64,000 nucleotides of DNA. Source: Agroathelia rolfsii (Eukaryota > Basidiomycota > Agaricomycetes > Amylocorticiales > Amylocorticiaceae). This document shows, in pieces, positions 34,136-44,666 of the stretch. The translations under genes were made by a program, and so were the position numbers. The DNA lies in contig JABRWF010000006.1 in assembly GCA_018343915.1 (NCBI GenBank), positions 124,001-188,000 on the forward strand. Direction: 5' to 3'. The notes beneath the pieces were generated by a model, which did no database searches, had not been told where the DNA came from, and saw only the letters and a list, made by a program, of their open reading frames with translations. The number at the start of each line of letters is the position of its first letter. The stretch's first letter is position 1.

Positions 34136-35809
34136 TCAGTATCCAAGGAGCTTCGGAAGCGCCTTCTTCTCTTGACCAAGGTCGTTTGAGGCACCCTTAT
34201 TTGATGGCGTAATTTTGGCAGAAACATCTTGGACTTGACGAGGGACACTTTTAGTCAAAAGATTTCCCAAGCGGATGTCAGTGTAAGGAATGTCATGGCG
34301 GCAAACGTCCTTTAGACCCCTCAGAGCCCCAACACATTCCTCAGAAACCAGGCTGATCGGATCGCCCACAGATCTGCCGGAAATGTCTGCTACCATGATG
34401 GACAGCGCACCGGGGGCATGATCAGCCCTTGAAATGTGAATACCTCGAAGATCGTTTAGAGGGGGATAGATGACTTGGACAATCTGGCTGCCATTGAGTG
34501 GTTCGTGACATGTTGTGTAATCCAGAGATTGCCACGAGTGATGGAATCTGAGGGCGGTTGCCTCTGCGCACGGATTAGTCATACAAACCGCCACAAGTTG
34601 ATGGTCTCCAAGAATAAAAAGCTCTAAAGACCGTCCTTTTTCAGAATTCTTCCAGTCCATAAGCTCTTCAAGTTCGTTTGATTGACAGTTTTGCCAACTT
34701 GTTGCACTGTCTCCCGGACCTTTGGCTGTCAATCTCCCATCACGTTGTCTGTTCTCTCGAGTCTGTGCCCGGGTGATCGGCCGGTGGTTCATATGCATCT
34801 CGCCTCCGTCCCTGTTGTTGTGATCATTGTATGAAGAATCACTGCTGTTCTCATCGGAAGAAGGCTCACTATCAGACGGTAGATATCGAGGAGATGGTCG
34901 CGCAGGAGGGCAGCCTTCAGAAGTACGAGCCAAGCAAACGAGATGAAAGATGCACTGGAATAGTGAGGGGGACGTTTGATCATAGCGTACGGCGGGAGAA
35001 ATCAGAAGTTGATCGGGATTATCAGGATGCCCGCACATAAACCAGGTTTCGTCGTAGGTGGTTAAAGCGCCAAAGCCAAGTCCGTTGTACGAAAGGTACC
35101 CAAATATTTGCCTCAGTGATTGCCACGCTGATTCTTGATGTGTATCATCGTTCTCATCTATGTTGAGTATCTGCTGTACATCACAGTCGGACAAAACCCA
35201 CTTTGTCTTGACCTCAAAGGCAAGAAGCGTTCTAGTCGTGTCGATGTTCCGTAGAACAAAATCAGGTCGTCTAATCACATCTGGGTCATTCGCACGGGTA
35301 GGAATACGAAGTGCTTCATTTAGTCTCAGTAGCAATCTGATGTATGTCAGCACATGGCTGTCAAATCTCATCTGAGTATCGGATTCGCAGCTTATCGGTT
35401 GAAAGGTATTGTTCTGTGGGGGATTGTATCGCGGTGTTTCGTCCCACAGGGTGTCGTTAACGCCCCTAAGAAATGTATCCCATGAAGCGACAGACTGCGG
35501 CGATCTACCATATCTACTTTCATTGACAGTGTTGCTGAGTAGACATTGCCCATATGTGGGGTGAGTGGTAAAAGCCGAAGAATATGCGATTCGCTAACAA
35601 GGCCTACAAAGGAGGAGTTAGTCTATGGACACAGCATCATAAAGTAGATTTTATGCAGCCCCAAAGCGCTATAGATGAACTGATGGGAGATATGCATGCA
35701 GAGACAATCCAAATTTTGAACCACAACTAAAGGGAAATAGGAAACATGATTTGAAAACAAGAGCTTCTTGCTTACCATGGTCGTTAAAACTATCAGCCCG
35801 TCGAGACAT
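34136..35809 (-). pseudogene. PD-(D/E)XK nuclease-like / kinase-like fusion, copy 1 (frameshifted near the N-terminus)
   Basis: Exon 1 (35809-35776) gives MSRRADSFNDHG and is followed by a GT-AG intron whose position matches that of copy 2. Exon 2 starts at 35603 as LVSESHILR, but the homologous frame continues only one register over (SWDTFLRGVNDTLWDETPRY); one frameshift must lie between about 35,480 and 35,590. From there the frame is open to a stop at 34136. The nuclease-like module shows RRPDFVLRN ... LLAFEVKTKW (D ... ExK) and RQIFGYLSYNGLGFGALTTYDETWFM, ending DQLLISPAVRYDQTSPSLFQ. An acidic Ser/Asp linker and a divergent kinase C-lobe follow (IYTDIRLGNLL-like loop, here PYTDIRLGNLL, no clear DFG). 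Related REase-kinase proteins are known in fungi; function here is unknown. Whether the frameshift is real or a sequencing error cannot be told. Confidence 0.7.
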
Positions 35810-36254
35810 AAAAAGAGTTGATGGACTCGCCATCTCTGAAGCACAGGCGGAAAGAGACTATTATGGGCACACTCGCCGTACTAGAGTGTTGGATGAAGAG
35901 TGGAAAGGGATCATAGCGCAAGGAAAGATCGGGCCGCGGTGGCGGCTAACACACAGAACGTTGAGCGATGACGCGCTGACAGGTTAACCAGTTGACGTGT
36001 TGATACATTGGTGACCAAACGCGAGGGAAACACTACCTCGCGCTCAATGGAAGAAGCCTGGATGAAGGAGTATTTGGTGATATCAATTATTATTTCCAAT
36101 GCCTTAATTATAGGCTGTTCCGGGTGCAACATTTGAGATACAAGATAGAGCAGCAAAAATTCATATTCATGACATGGTCAACATAACAAATAGGATGCTA
36201 TTTGGGTTACCTTTGACCTAATGCAAGAAGTAACCGATGTTATCAATAATCAGA
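35810..36254. other. Spacer between the two nuclease-kinase paralogues
   Basis: About 445 bp between the end of copy 2 and the start of copy 1, both on the minus strand. It must include the copy 1 promoter. No other gene is supported. Confidence 0.4.
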
Positions 36255-37887
36255 TTACAATCGAGAGACGTATGGGATCGATGAGCTAGAACATGTACAA
36301 TACGTTTGCACAGCCATATCGCCGTCTACTGTTTCACTTGCGTTGCTTCCTTGTTGCTTTGTCGAGGAAAATTCTCCGATAAGTTTCCTTAAGATTTTTT
36401 TCTCTCTACGAAATTCATCTTCGGAGCCCCCTATGGAAGACGCAAAATCGATGAAAAATATTCGGAATTGATGTTCATCACGATCGATTAAGATGTTTGC
36501 TGGAGGGATTTCATTATGTACGAAGCCACGCCGATGAATAGATTTTAAGGTCCTTCGAATCTCCTTGCGTTCTTCGTCATTTATGGTTACCTGCATTGTA
36601 TCCTCTCCCAAACGTTTGCCGCAAATGCTTGTTGCAACGAAAAATAGCCCACCCGCAGTGTAACCGGCCGCTTTGAGTCTCGGAATACGACGGCCTTGCA
36701 GATCAGCTAAAGAGCGATAAACGTTAACCTCGTTGAGTATTTTCGTCCTGTAACATGGGTCATGCCACAAGTCACAGATTTTTAAAATAACCGTCTCTCC
36801 ATATAGAATGGCCCGATACACGACCCCGGATTGGCCAGCCCCAAGGACATCAATTATCTGAATATCCTCCCATTCTAGTAACTCCATTGGTATAGAGTTT
36901 TCATCATTATCCAGTCGGCGAGTTAATCGGATTTCCCCCCCCCCCACCCTGGTTTCCTCCACTGGCGACTAGAGGACGGGATAGCGTTGGCAATGTGGGG
37001 CAAATGTGCGCAGAACGAGCGAGACTAATGAGATGGAAGATACATTGGAGTAACGTTGGAGACGTTTGATCACAGCGAATGGCGGGTGATATGAGAAGTT
37101 GACGGGAACTTTCAGGAGGCACGTAGAGAAACCATGTCTCATCGTAAGTGGTCAGGATACCGTAGCAAAAACGGTTCTGTGCAATATATCCAAACATCTG
37201 CGTCAGAGCGTTGAATGCAGAAGCAGGCCGGCCCTGGAGCTCGCTTCCATTGGCCTCAAGGGCTGATGCCATGTCAAGCGCAGAGAAGTCCCATTTTGTC
37301 TTAACCTCGATAGCGAGAAGCTGCCCGATTGTGTTTTGACAACTTACGACAAAAGTCGGTCGCCCGACCAAAGCCGGAGTGACTGCGTTGGTAGGCCGGA
37401 GGAACCATTCATTCTCTCCCAGCAATGATTTGATGAGACACAGCACTCGATTGAGGAACTCATTATGAACATTTATTTCACAGGTGGCCGGCCAGACTCG
37501 GCGATCGTACATTGTCGGTTGGGGGCAGTATCGTGGGGTCTTGTTCCATGTGATATTGCGGACATCCTCCATAAAAGCCTTCCACAAGATAAAATGCGGT
37601 ACTTGAGCCACTGGTATCGGAGCAGCCATTTCAGCCAACGAGTCAGGTTTCCCCTCATATCTGAGAAGGGGTGGGTGAAACTGAAGGAGATGATGTTCGC
37701 TGATAAGGTCTATAGAAAAGTTAATTTGTGTACGTTAGGAATATAATTAGTTCTATATGACTTCAAAGTATCGCAATCACACATGCAGAGGCAGCTATAG
37801 CTTGAACCATGAAGTGATACGACGAGTGATGTTTTGCTCACCATAATTACGACCACCCAGTTCAGTAAGATTAGGTTGGTCTGACAT
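36255..37887 (-). pseudogene. PD-(D/E)XK nuclease-like / protein kinase fusion, copy 2 (split by a C11/G11 homopolymer)
   Basis: Exon 1 37887-37842 (MSDQPNLTELGGRNY), GT-AG intron, then exon 2 from 37709. The nuclease-like module runs to about 36,950: WKAFMEDVRNITWNKTPRY, GRPTFVVSCQNT ... LLAIEVKTKW, TQMFGYIAQNRFCYGILTTYDETWFL, RQLLISPAIRCDQTSPTLLQ. Compared with copy 1, the active-site Asp of PDF is Thr (PTF). At 36935-36945 there is a run of 11 C (11 G in the sense strand); the nuclease frame stops just after it. The next frame carries a kinase: Gly loop VLGAGQSGVVY, VILKICDLW (VAIK-like Lys), LNEVNVY, catalytic loop FVHNEIPPANILI (HNE instead of HxD) and IDFASS in the DFG position. A tract of 10 G would join both domains. 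The kinase differs from that of copy 1 although the nuclease halves are alike. Confidence 0.7.
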
Positions 37888-39248
37888 TGCACTGACTATA
37901 AACCAAACGATAGCACACGACAGGCAAATTGTAAGAAAGAGAAGTCACGACCATCTAGTGATGCAAGGAATGTGGCAATAGGGGTAAAGAAAATACTTTC
38001 GAACATAGGGGTCTCTAGAAGTAGATCTTGAGAGGCACATGGTCCCCGGGACTAAGCAAAAGTGCATTACCATTACATGTCCCCGCCACATTCATGAGAA
38101 TGCACCTCTTTTTTCCTCAGCCGTTGGTGCGTATTATGTGAAGAGATATACCGATCATCTTGATTAATAATATTACATGTAAAATCACCAAGCCTGGCAA
38201 GTCACTCCAACTTCGATTAATGACACCATCCAAAAATTTAAAAGCTCGGTAACTTCATTTTCCCAATAAAACGCGCAAGCATGACTGGGAGAGCACACAC
38301 TACCGTTCCCTTTCCCTCCAACCACTCACCCACTTACTCCCCCCCCCCTCCTTCATTCCCTTCCGAACCACGTCATGCACTACTCAGATGTACCTGGGTT
38401 TAGGTTTAATAGATGTTTGAGAAAAATTACTCAACTTTAACTTGCCGCATCTGCATTACATTCTGAAAGAACCCAAGTATTGTAAACAGATCCGATGCTA
38501 AGAAAGAAAAGAAAAAGTTCTACTGCGGAAAGGGAAAAAAAAGGAAAAGAAGAAAAGAAGAGAAAGTGTGAATATGAGTATGGGTAGGTGTATACGTAGG
38601 CCAAGAAAGAAAGAATATATGGAAATGTAAGGGGTGGTGGATGATGAACAGGTCGATGATGTCCTATTGACAGACACCAGTTGGAGGAGGGAGAGGCTAT
38701 GCTTGACAAGTGTGAGTTGGGCCAAGGTGATAGGATGCAAAGGACCAGGGAACGCAAAGAAAAAAGGGGATAGGTAGGATGTCGATAGGTCGGTTGGCGA
38801 GGCGGGGAAAAAATAAGACGAAGATGAAGGGTAAGAAGGAGTAAGGTTAGGTAGGAGGGCAAAACAATATAAACAAGTATATTGAGGTGAAAACTATTCG
38901 AGGAAATATCTGTACCAATCGTAGTGCAATTCAAACCAGGAGAAAGAGTGGAAAAAAGGAGGTAATCAAAGTGTTATGAAAAAAAAAAAATAAGGCGCAA
39001 ACAATGAGGTTCGTACGTGGACTTGAGGAAGGCTTTATCATAGGCATGGCATAGCGAGCCTCGGTCGTCGTCTAACGGTAGCGGGTATATAATATATATA
39101 CTTCAGTCTTTTTCTGGCGGTCGTAAAGCATGAACGGGAGAGAGTGAAAAGTGGAAGATGGACAGCAAACGACGTACAGTGTGGGTCACATTTACTCAAA
39201 GCAGGCATGTGTGCTCCAAGAGATTGCTCCCACCCCATACCGCTCTTA
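37888..39248. other. Intergenic with a long purine-rich plus strand
   Basis: The first 500 bases hold the copy 2 promoter side. From about 38,480 to 39,000 the plus strand is strongly purine-rich (GAAAG/GGAAAA runs) and the complement pyrimidine-rich. This lies downstream of the transporter stop codon (39249, minus strand). The 165-codon minus-strand frame here reads as Ser/Leu/Phe low complexity and is an artefact of that composition. Confidence 0.45.
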
Positions 39249-40901
39249 TCAGCGCCATTCCTGTGCGGGCGGTGTGGGTACGGGCGTGGGCGACCGTGAC
39301 GGGAACGGCGAGCCGTACGGTGCACTGAGGTACCGGCTCGTCTCCAGCGTGCTGCCAAAATACCCATCTGACTTGTCATTCTCCCGTTCTGCTCCTGAGA
39401 ACCCGAGCGCTGTCGCCAGAATCCGTGGGCTACCGAACGGTGATATCTTCTTCGGTTGGGGCATGCCAAGAATGGGCGCGTCCTGGCCCACGGGAGAGGC
39501 CACAAGGGGGCTTGAACGACCCGAGGGGGATTTGGAGACGCCAACAACACTGGTGATAGCGAGTACCTCCTTACCGGGTGGTTGGTTATACATCCAGGTC
39601 GCGATGAGCACTGTACTTGCGCCGATGATAAAGGACCAGGTCATGCGGAAGTCAAATAGGACGACACTGGCGAGGAAGCTGATGATGATTGATAAGCTAG
39701 TCGCAAAGCCCTTGAGGATGTTATCCGAGTACTTGATAACGATAGCCGTGATCAGACCGCCGATGACTTGGATGGCGACCGTCCCCCATGCCCATCCACC
39801 AAAGTTGCGGAACAGGTCCAAGATGAGTCCTTGCGAGTCGGGAGGCGGTGTAGCGTATAGAATAGGGAGAAGGGCGGGGATGAGACTGAAGAGCGACAGT
39901 TGGATGTTGCGCACCCAAAGATCTGCTTTGGAACCTTTCAACACCATCTCAAAGTACACGCCAGCGAGGCCCGAAGTAAAGCAGGCGGCGGTCACGGCTC
40001 CAAACCCTTTCAATGGGTTCATGACGTGTATGTGAACGGGTGAAGAATCATGGGCACTACCGACGGGAATATTGATGCTATGAGTAGCTTGCGGTGTCGC
40101 GTGCGAGGAACCGGACGAGGATTGGATCTGGACGATGCCTACGCCCAAGGCAAGGAAGAAGAGCGCGAACCACTTGCTACTCGAGAGTCGTTTTCCCAAG
40201 AGAGCAACGCTAAATGCGGCAGTGGTCAGGATCTTCATCTGGTACGTGACTTGGAAGCTTGCAACGGGCAAATTGCTGATGGCGACGAATTGCAGGGAGT
40301 TCTGTATGACGTATAGGAGTGCAGGTATGCTCAGCTTCCAGCAATCTGGACTGAAAACCTCGCCAGAAATGCGCTTTACGGCACGAGACCACCGCGAGAA
40401 GTGCCATGGCCTCCAATGGGACCAGGGCATGTCGGAAATCTCTGGTGTACGCATGAGGGCGACGAGGAAAGAAATAGTGCCTTTGAGAAGTTCGTTGAAG
40501 AGCACTGCAGCTGCGGGGCTGTATGCCATCGAAGGCGGCGTCGACACGCGGGAGTAATGCATCACTATCGAAAGTGCGGCATTTTGTACAGCAAGTGTAA
40601 CAAGCCTATATGGCGGGATCAAAAAAAGAGGTAAAGTTGGCTAGAAATGAAGTACTCACGACACGTATTTGAGAGGCATGCCACATATTGACGGGGTTTC
40701 ATCCTTGGGCGAAGGATTTGCCTTGAGACCACCTGGAGTGGTGAGAGTGATATCCGGACCAACAGCACCAGGGTGGACGAGAGAGGGCAACAAGGGCGGC
40801 AGTTTTGGACTGCTGGCCTTGGACTTGAGAGAGGGGACCATTCCTGAGAGAGACTGCAAGGAGGGGGGCGACCTGAGTGTTGGAGATGGTCTATGATGCA
40901 T
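39249..40901 (-). CDS. Golgi nucleotide-sugar transporter (UDP-GlcNAc/UDP-galactose, SLC35A type)
   Basis: Two exons, 40901-40660 and 40605-39249, encode 532 residues. The intron splits a Ser codon (KYVS/LVTLAVQNAAL). The protein is a member of the drug/metabolite-transporter superfamily that exchanges a nucleotide sugar for UMP across the Golgi or ER membrane. Visible: LVTLAVQNAALSIVMHYSR (TM1), FNELLKGTISFLVAL, IPALLYVIQNSLQFVAISNLP, the family motif FQVTYQMKILTTAAFSVALLGKRLS, SGLAGVYFEMVLK, and GGLITAIVIKYSDNILKGFATSLSIIIS near the C-terminal TMs. A Pro/Ser-rich N-terminal cytosolic region of about 80 residues and a similar C-terminal tail of about 100 residues flank the core. The substrate (UDP-GlcNAc, UDP-Gal or CMP-sialic acid-like) cannot be decided from sequence. 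It is divergent from MRP51, about 1.06 kb away. Confidence 0.92.
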
Positions 40902-41958
40902 GCTGAGAATCAAGGGGTTGAACCCTAGTATGGATACACGACAATGATCCTACAGAGAGCAAGAGTGGTGGATGCTGACACAACGACACTCCCTTTGCTG
41001 CGCACGAAGAGCAGTACAGGCCTGGTGAGGAAAAGGATAGTAGGAGGGGCTGGTTAGGGAGAACACCAGGCAATCTGTGCAACAGGAGAAGAGAGGCGAG
41101 AGTCGGCCTTGGGCAGTTGGCGGAAAGGGAATAAGAGGACTTCAAGTTGATGCTGACTGCGTGATTTTTAGTTGACAATTTCCCCTTCGTTTTTCGGCCG
41201 GCCAAAAAGTCATTTGTTGGACTCATTCATTTCGAAGCAGATGGGATTACATGATTCATTAAGTGCTGAATACAAATACACTATGTACAGTAGTAAAAGC
41301 GACCATGGCAGACGGTAATAGTGTGCACCTACAATCACTTGGTCAGACAACAGCCGTGAAAACACAACAATAACAACCAAGGCGAGATGGAACCCGTGCT
41401 CAGCCTCGCCTTTACGTCTCCATCCGCACCGCCCAGACAGTCAAAACACACAAGTCCAAGACAGACAGTGATCGACGCCCGGCTTACACTACGTCAGCGG
41501 GACCAACCGTGCTCAAAGGCACAGCAGGCGGGGTGCGTGCCTTTACCAGGTTTATCATCCCTGGTTCCATCTACATCCGTTACATGTGGACTGGACTTAC
41601 CATTGGCAAGTTCAACCCCAAGTATCAACACAAGTGTGGATTGCTCCAGGTGATCTGGCGTCCTCGCCCCTCGACCAAAAGGGAGGAACAGTCAGCCTAG
41701 ATTGTTTTTGAGCAGCCCTGAGTTTTTGCTCTACGACGTTTGTCTGGACCGTCCCTCCATGAAAAAGACACGCAAAAGCGCTGTGGACATGGACGATAAT
41801 TTGGACATCGAGTTTTTGTGTAAGAAGAAAAATCAGTTCGTGGAGGCAAATTTTCCATGTGACGCGCATTTCAAGCGGAGACTGAAAATACGCAAAGCGC
41901 TCACCTATTCATTATTATTATTACAGACAATATTGTCCATACTATTAGACCACTACTC
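40902..41958. other. Divergent intergenic region between transporter and MRP51
   Basis: About 1.06 kb carrying both promoters. An open frame of about 90-100 codons on the plus strand ends at 41700 (IRYMWTGLTIGKF region) but has no ATG in a plausible position and no recognisable family, so it is not called. No RNA gene is visible. Confidence 0.4.
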
Positions 41959-43281
41959 ATGGCCGCTGCAGTAGCAGTCGCACAGGCAACAGCAGCAGCC
42001 TCGCCATCGCCGTTTGCAACACTTCTGCGTCAGTCCAAGTTCGCAGCGTTCGATCCGGCAATAAGCCAAGTCTACACCACCCATGGCGGACACGCTCACC
42101 GCGGCAACTTTGGCTTCAAACGTCCTCTCGCCGTCCGTTCGCGCCAGAACGGCTTCATAACCGTCAAGAGCGTCGACTCGCGTGAGCACCAGACAGAGTG
42201 GTCTTCTGCCAAGCGCCAGGCGAAGTGGATACAGCGCTGGGACGAACTCAACACCCACACTGCGCTCAACTCTTCCTCCGCGCAACAATGGCTACGGGCC
42301 GACCAGGAAGAGGCATACACGAACTGGACCAACGACTCCGAATTCGCACCCGTATCTTCGCCAGCAAACTGGAACGCACCCCGAAAGGATGAGCCCGCTT
42401 CTATATCAAATATTACCAGCATGGACCCGAAAGAGTTCGAAAACTACCTCAAGAGACTCAAGCACCTGCGTGCCGAGTTCCGCCAGTTCATCAGCGACAT
42501 CAAGGCTGACGAAGAGCGTGCCAAGCGCGGCCTTGGTGAAAATGAGCCCCTTGATGAGGCCTGGGTAGCGGAGGAGAAAAAGAAGACGCTGTTCGAGTAC
42601 GCGCAGGAGGGCCGCAGGTACCACCGTCTCTTCCTCGCCAAGTTGTCCAGGAGCGAACAGACCTCACCGGACTCGCGCATCGTCGAGCGCCGGCCGCACA
42701 CGCTCGGCGGTTTGTCCTACAGCCACACGCCCGTGATGCAGTCACGGCTGACGACGCACGCGCAGCCCGGTCTGCTCCTCGGCGACGCGCAGTATTCGAC
42801 CTCGCGCTCGCAGGTGTACCTCACCGCGTTTGCCGGCTTGACCAACCACATGAAGGCGGAGAGCAAGAGCAAGGACCTGAAGCCCCTCTTCTGGAACACG
42901 CGCCCGGCATCGTTCGAGCACCTCAACAAAGCCGGCATCGCAAGCCAGTTCCGCATCACACAATCCTCGCTCGTCGCCGCACCAACAGTCGTGGGTGAGC
43001 GCATGGGTCTCAAGGGCATGCGCCTCGTCACCGAGGTCCGTGATGAGAAGACACCCGATCACGGTGTGTGGAACCGGCACAGGCTGGGGAGCTTTGATTA
43101 CACGCATGCCGCGCTCGAGGCGCGGCCCACCGACGAGGGTGGCAGGTTCTCTGCCTCCTCTTCCTGGGCACGCAGGACAGTGGATCAGGCGTTGATCAGA
43201 GGAGGCCCAGGTGGCGGCAGTAGCAAGTCAAAATCGGTCTTGAGCGCGTTGAGGACGCTCCGGGGTACGAAAAGTGCTTGA
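41959..43281 (+). CDS. MRP51: Mitochondrial small-subunit ribosomal protein Mrp51
   Basis: Single exon, 440 residues, ATG 41959, stop TGA. It reads as the fungal Mrp51 family (mitochondrial small subunit, needed for translation of mitochondrial mRNAs). The diagnostic N-terminal block FDPAISQVYTTHGGHAHRGNFGFKRPL is present, followed by ITVKSVDSREHQTEWSSA and a charged helix region. Later blocks are LGGLSYSHTPVMQSRLTT, AFAGLTNHM and a C-terminal FDYTHAALEARP. The first about 25 residues are Ala-rich with few acidic residues, which suits a mitochondrial targeting sequence. GC-rich codon use compared with neighbouring accessory genes suggests high expression (impression, not computed). Its stop lies 108 bp from the stop of the convergent HYPK-like gene. 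Confidence 0.88.
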   Translation: MAAAVAVAQATAAASPSPFATLLRQSKFAAFDPAISQVYTTHGGHAHRGNFGFKRPLAVRSRQNGFITVKSVDSREHQTEWSSAKRQAKWIQRWDELNTHTALNSSSAQQWLRADQEEAYTNWTNDSEFAPVSSPANWNAPRKDEPASISNITSMDPKEFENYLKRLKHLRAEFRQFISDIKADEERAKRGLGENEPLDEAWVAEEKKKTLFEYAQEGRRYHRLFLAKLSRSEQTSPDSRIVERRPHTLGGLSYSHTPVMQSRLTTHAQPGLLLGDAQYSTSRSQVYLTAFAGLTNHMKAESKSKDLKPLFWNTRPASFEHLNKAGIASQFRITQSSLVAAPTVVGERMGLKGMRLVTEVRDEKTPDHGVWNRHRLGSFDYTHAALEARPTDEGGRFSASSSWARRTVDQALIRGGPGGGSSKSKSVLSALRTLRGTKSA

Positions 43282-43389
43282 TAACCCTAGATGATCTACT
43301 ACACACATGTATACACCATATACACATATAGCCTGGCAAGCAGCAGGCCTAATGCAATTCTTTTTTTGTTTTCATGGGCGTATATGACA

Positions 43390-43826
43390 TTATTGTACAA
43401 GGAATTTAAGCGTTTGAGTGATATCACCGCCGTGCCGTATTAGTGCCTTTTCTGCCTGGGCCCTGGGGATCTCGAGTTCCTTGACCTGTTACATATTATC
43501 GGTGTTCAGATTGATCGTGAACGACATCGAGGTATGTAAAGAAAAAAAAAAAGGACGAACGATCAAGTCTACATCCTCTGCTTTGGCGCTGGTGCTCTCT
43601 TTCGTTGCCTTGTTTGTAGACGACGATGTTACGGGCTTTTCTGTGTGCAGTAGGCCTCCTGCGCGGAAGGCCTCTTCCATCTTGCCTTTGGAGTACGAAA
43701 ATCCGTCCGCGAACTACACATGGTAGTAGGTAAGGATGCTAAGTGTATGATCTACCTTGGATGTGCATATGAGATACACACATTCATGATGACTTCGGGC
43801 TCGGGGCGTCCATTGCTACTGGCCAT
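43390..43826 (-). CDS. HYPK-like small UBA-type protein (NatA-associated)
   Basis: A small gene of three exons: 43826-43782 (15 codons), 43713-43561 (51 codons) and 43485-43390 (32 codons with stop), giving 97 residues. The introns have phase 0 at both junctions. The C-terminal third reads DVDLIVKELEIPRAQAEKAL then IRHGGDITQTLKFLVQ, the UBA-like fold of HYPK (Huntingtin-interacting protein K), where a helix LIVxELExxxxxAExALxxHGGD is the hallmark. HYPK binds the Naa10/Naa15 N-terminal acetyltransferase NatA at the ribosome and tunes its activity. The middle is Lys/Ser/Thr-rich and probably disordered, with KMEEAFRAGG as a preceding helix. No single open frame covers it, so ORF-based annotation would miss it. 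It is head-to-head with UPF1. Confidence 0.85.
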
Positions 43827-44666
43827 GTTTGAGTTGGCAAGACGGATGGATGTTAATAGTGGGGTTTAACTCGAGCTAGGTGGTAGTAGCCATCCCGCAC
43901 TGGCATGCGGACTCGGATTTGTCGCCCTCTACCGTGGCCATCGATGGTGGCTATGATTACCCACACCTCCTACAGGAGTCTCCATAAAGAAATCAGACTC
44001 CTTTTTTTTTTTTTCTTTTCTTTCTTTGAGAGCAACATTTGTTAGCAGTATCTCTCAAACAAAACGCTGAAAAAAAAGGTAGAGATATTCAGCATCGAGC
44101 CTATCCGCCCAAATACGCGAATCGTCTTCGACTTGTGCCTTGCTGACAAAGTGTGATTATTTGTGACAAGTCACGCCTTTAGTTCGGCATAGCTCAAGGA
44201 TTACCTCGACAATGTGTACGGCACTGATCGGCAGAAGCACTCGGCAATCATGGCAGACTTCCATTTTGGAGGGCTACTAGCGTCTTACGACTGCTCGCAG
44301 GCGTTAGAACATGTGATCGACTATCATCACGTGTGTACTATTTTTTATTTTTTTTATTTATTTTTTTATTACGTTTGTATACCGCATCATGTACTGAAGA
44401 CAAACTACGGTGTAAATGGCTAAGGGGTAGATTCAGACAATAAGGGAAGTGTGGAGTGTGGTGGCATAGGGTCACGTGTGTACTATCGCCTGCCTGGGCC
44501 TGGGGAGGCTAGAAATGAGCAACGGCGCGTTGGGTTCGCCATCTGAGTCGGTTCCGCTGCATGCCATGGTAAATTTAAGCTCCGCCTGAAAACCAAAAGC
44601 GGCAGCTTAGAGTCATCTTCATCAGCATCGTCTTGCACAGCGACAACGTATACGATTAGAGAGAAC
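43827..44666. other. Divergent intergenic region between HYPK-like gene and UPF1
   Basis: An 840-bp head-to-head spacer. It contains T-rich runs at about 44,003-44,030 and 44,340-44,370 and a 15-base direct repeat centred on CACGTG (listed separately). The plus-strand frame 44214-44423 is not supported as a gene. Confidence 0.45.
44327..44486 (+). repeat. Two copies of TCACGTGTGTACTAT in the HYPK/UPF1 divergent promoter
   Basis: The 15-mer TCACGTGTGTACTAT occurs at 44327-44341 and again at 44472-44486, 145 bp apart. The core is an E-box (CACGTG) bound by bHLH factors in fungi. An exact 15-base repeat in one promoter is unlikely by chance; a role is inference. Confidence 0.6.

Noticed and set aside
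38437..38934. 165-codon minus-strand frame with hydrophobic Ser/Leu/Phe strings
   Set aside because: Product of the pyrimidine-rich complement of a purine tract; no start context or domain.
41387..41700. Plus-strand frames of about 90 codons upstream of MRP51 (IRYMWTGLTIGKF)
   Set aside because: Contains a possible TM-like stretch but no ATG or splice model that works, and no family recognised; left as unassigned.
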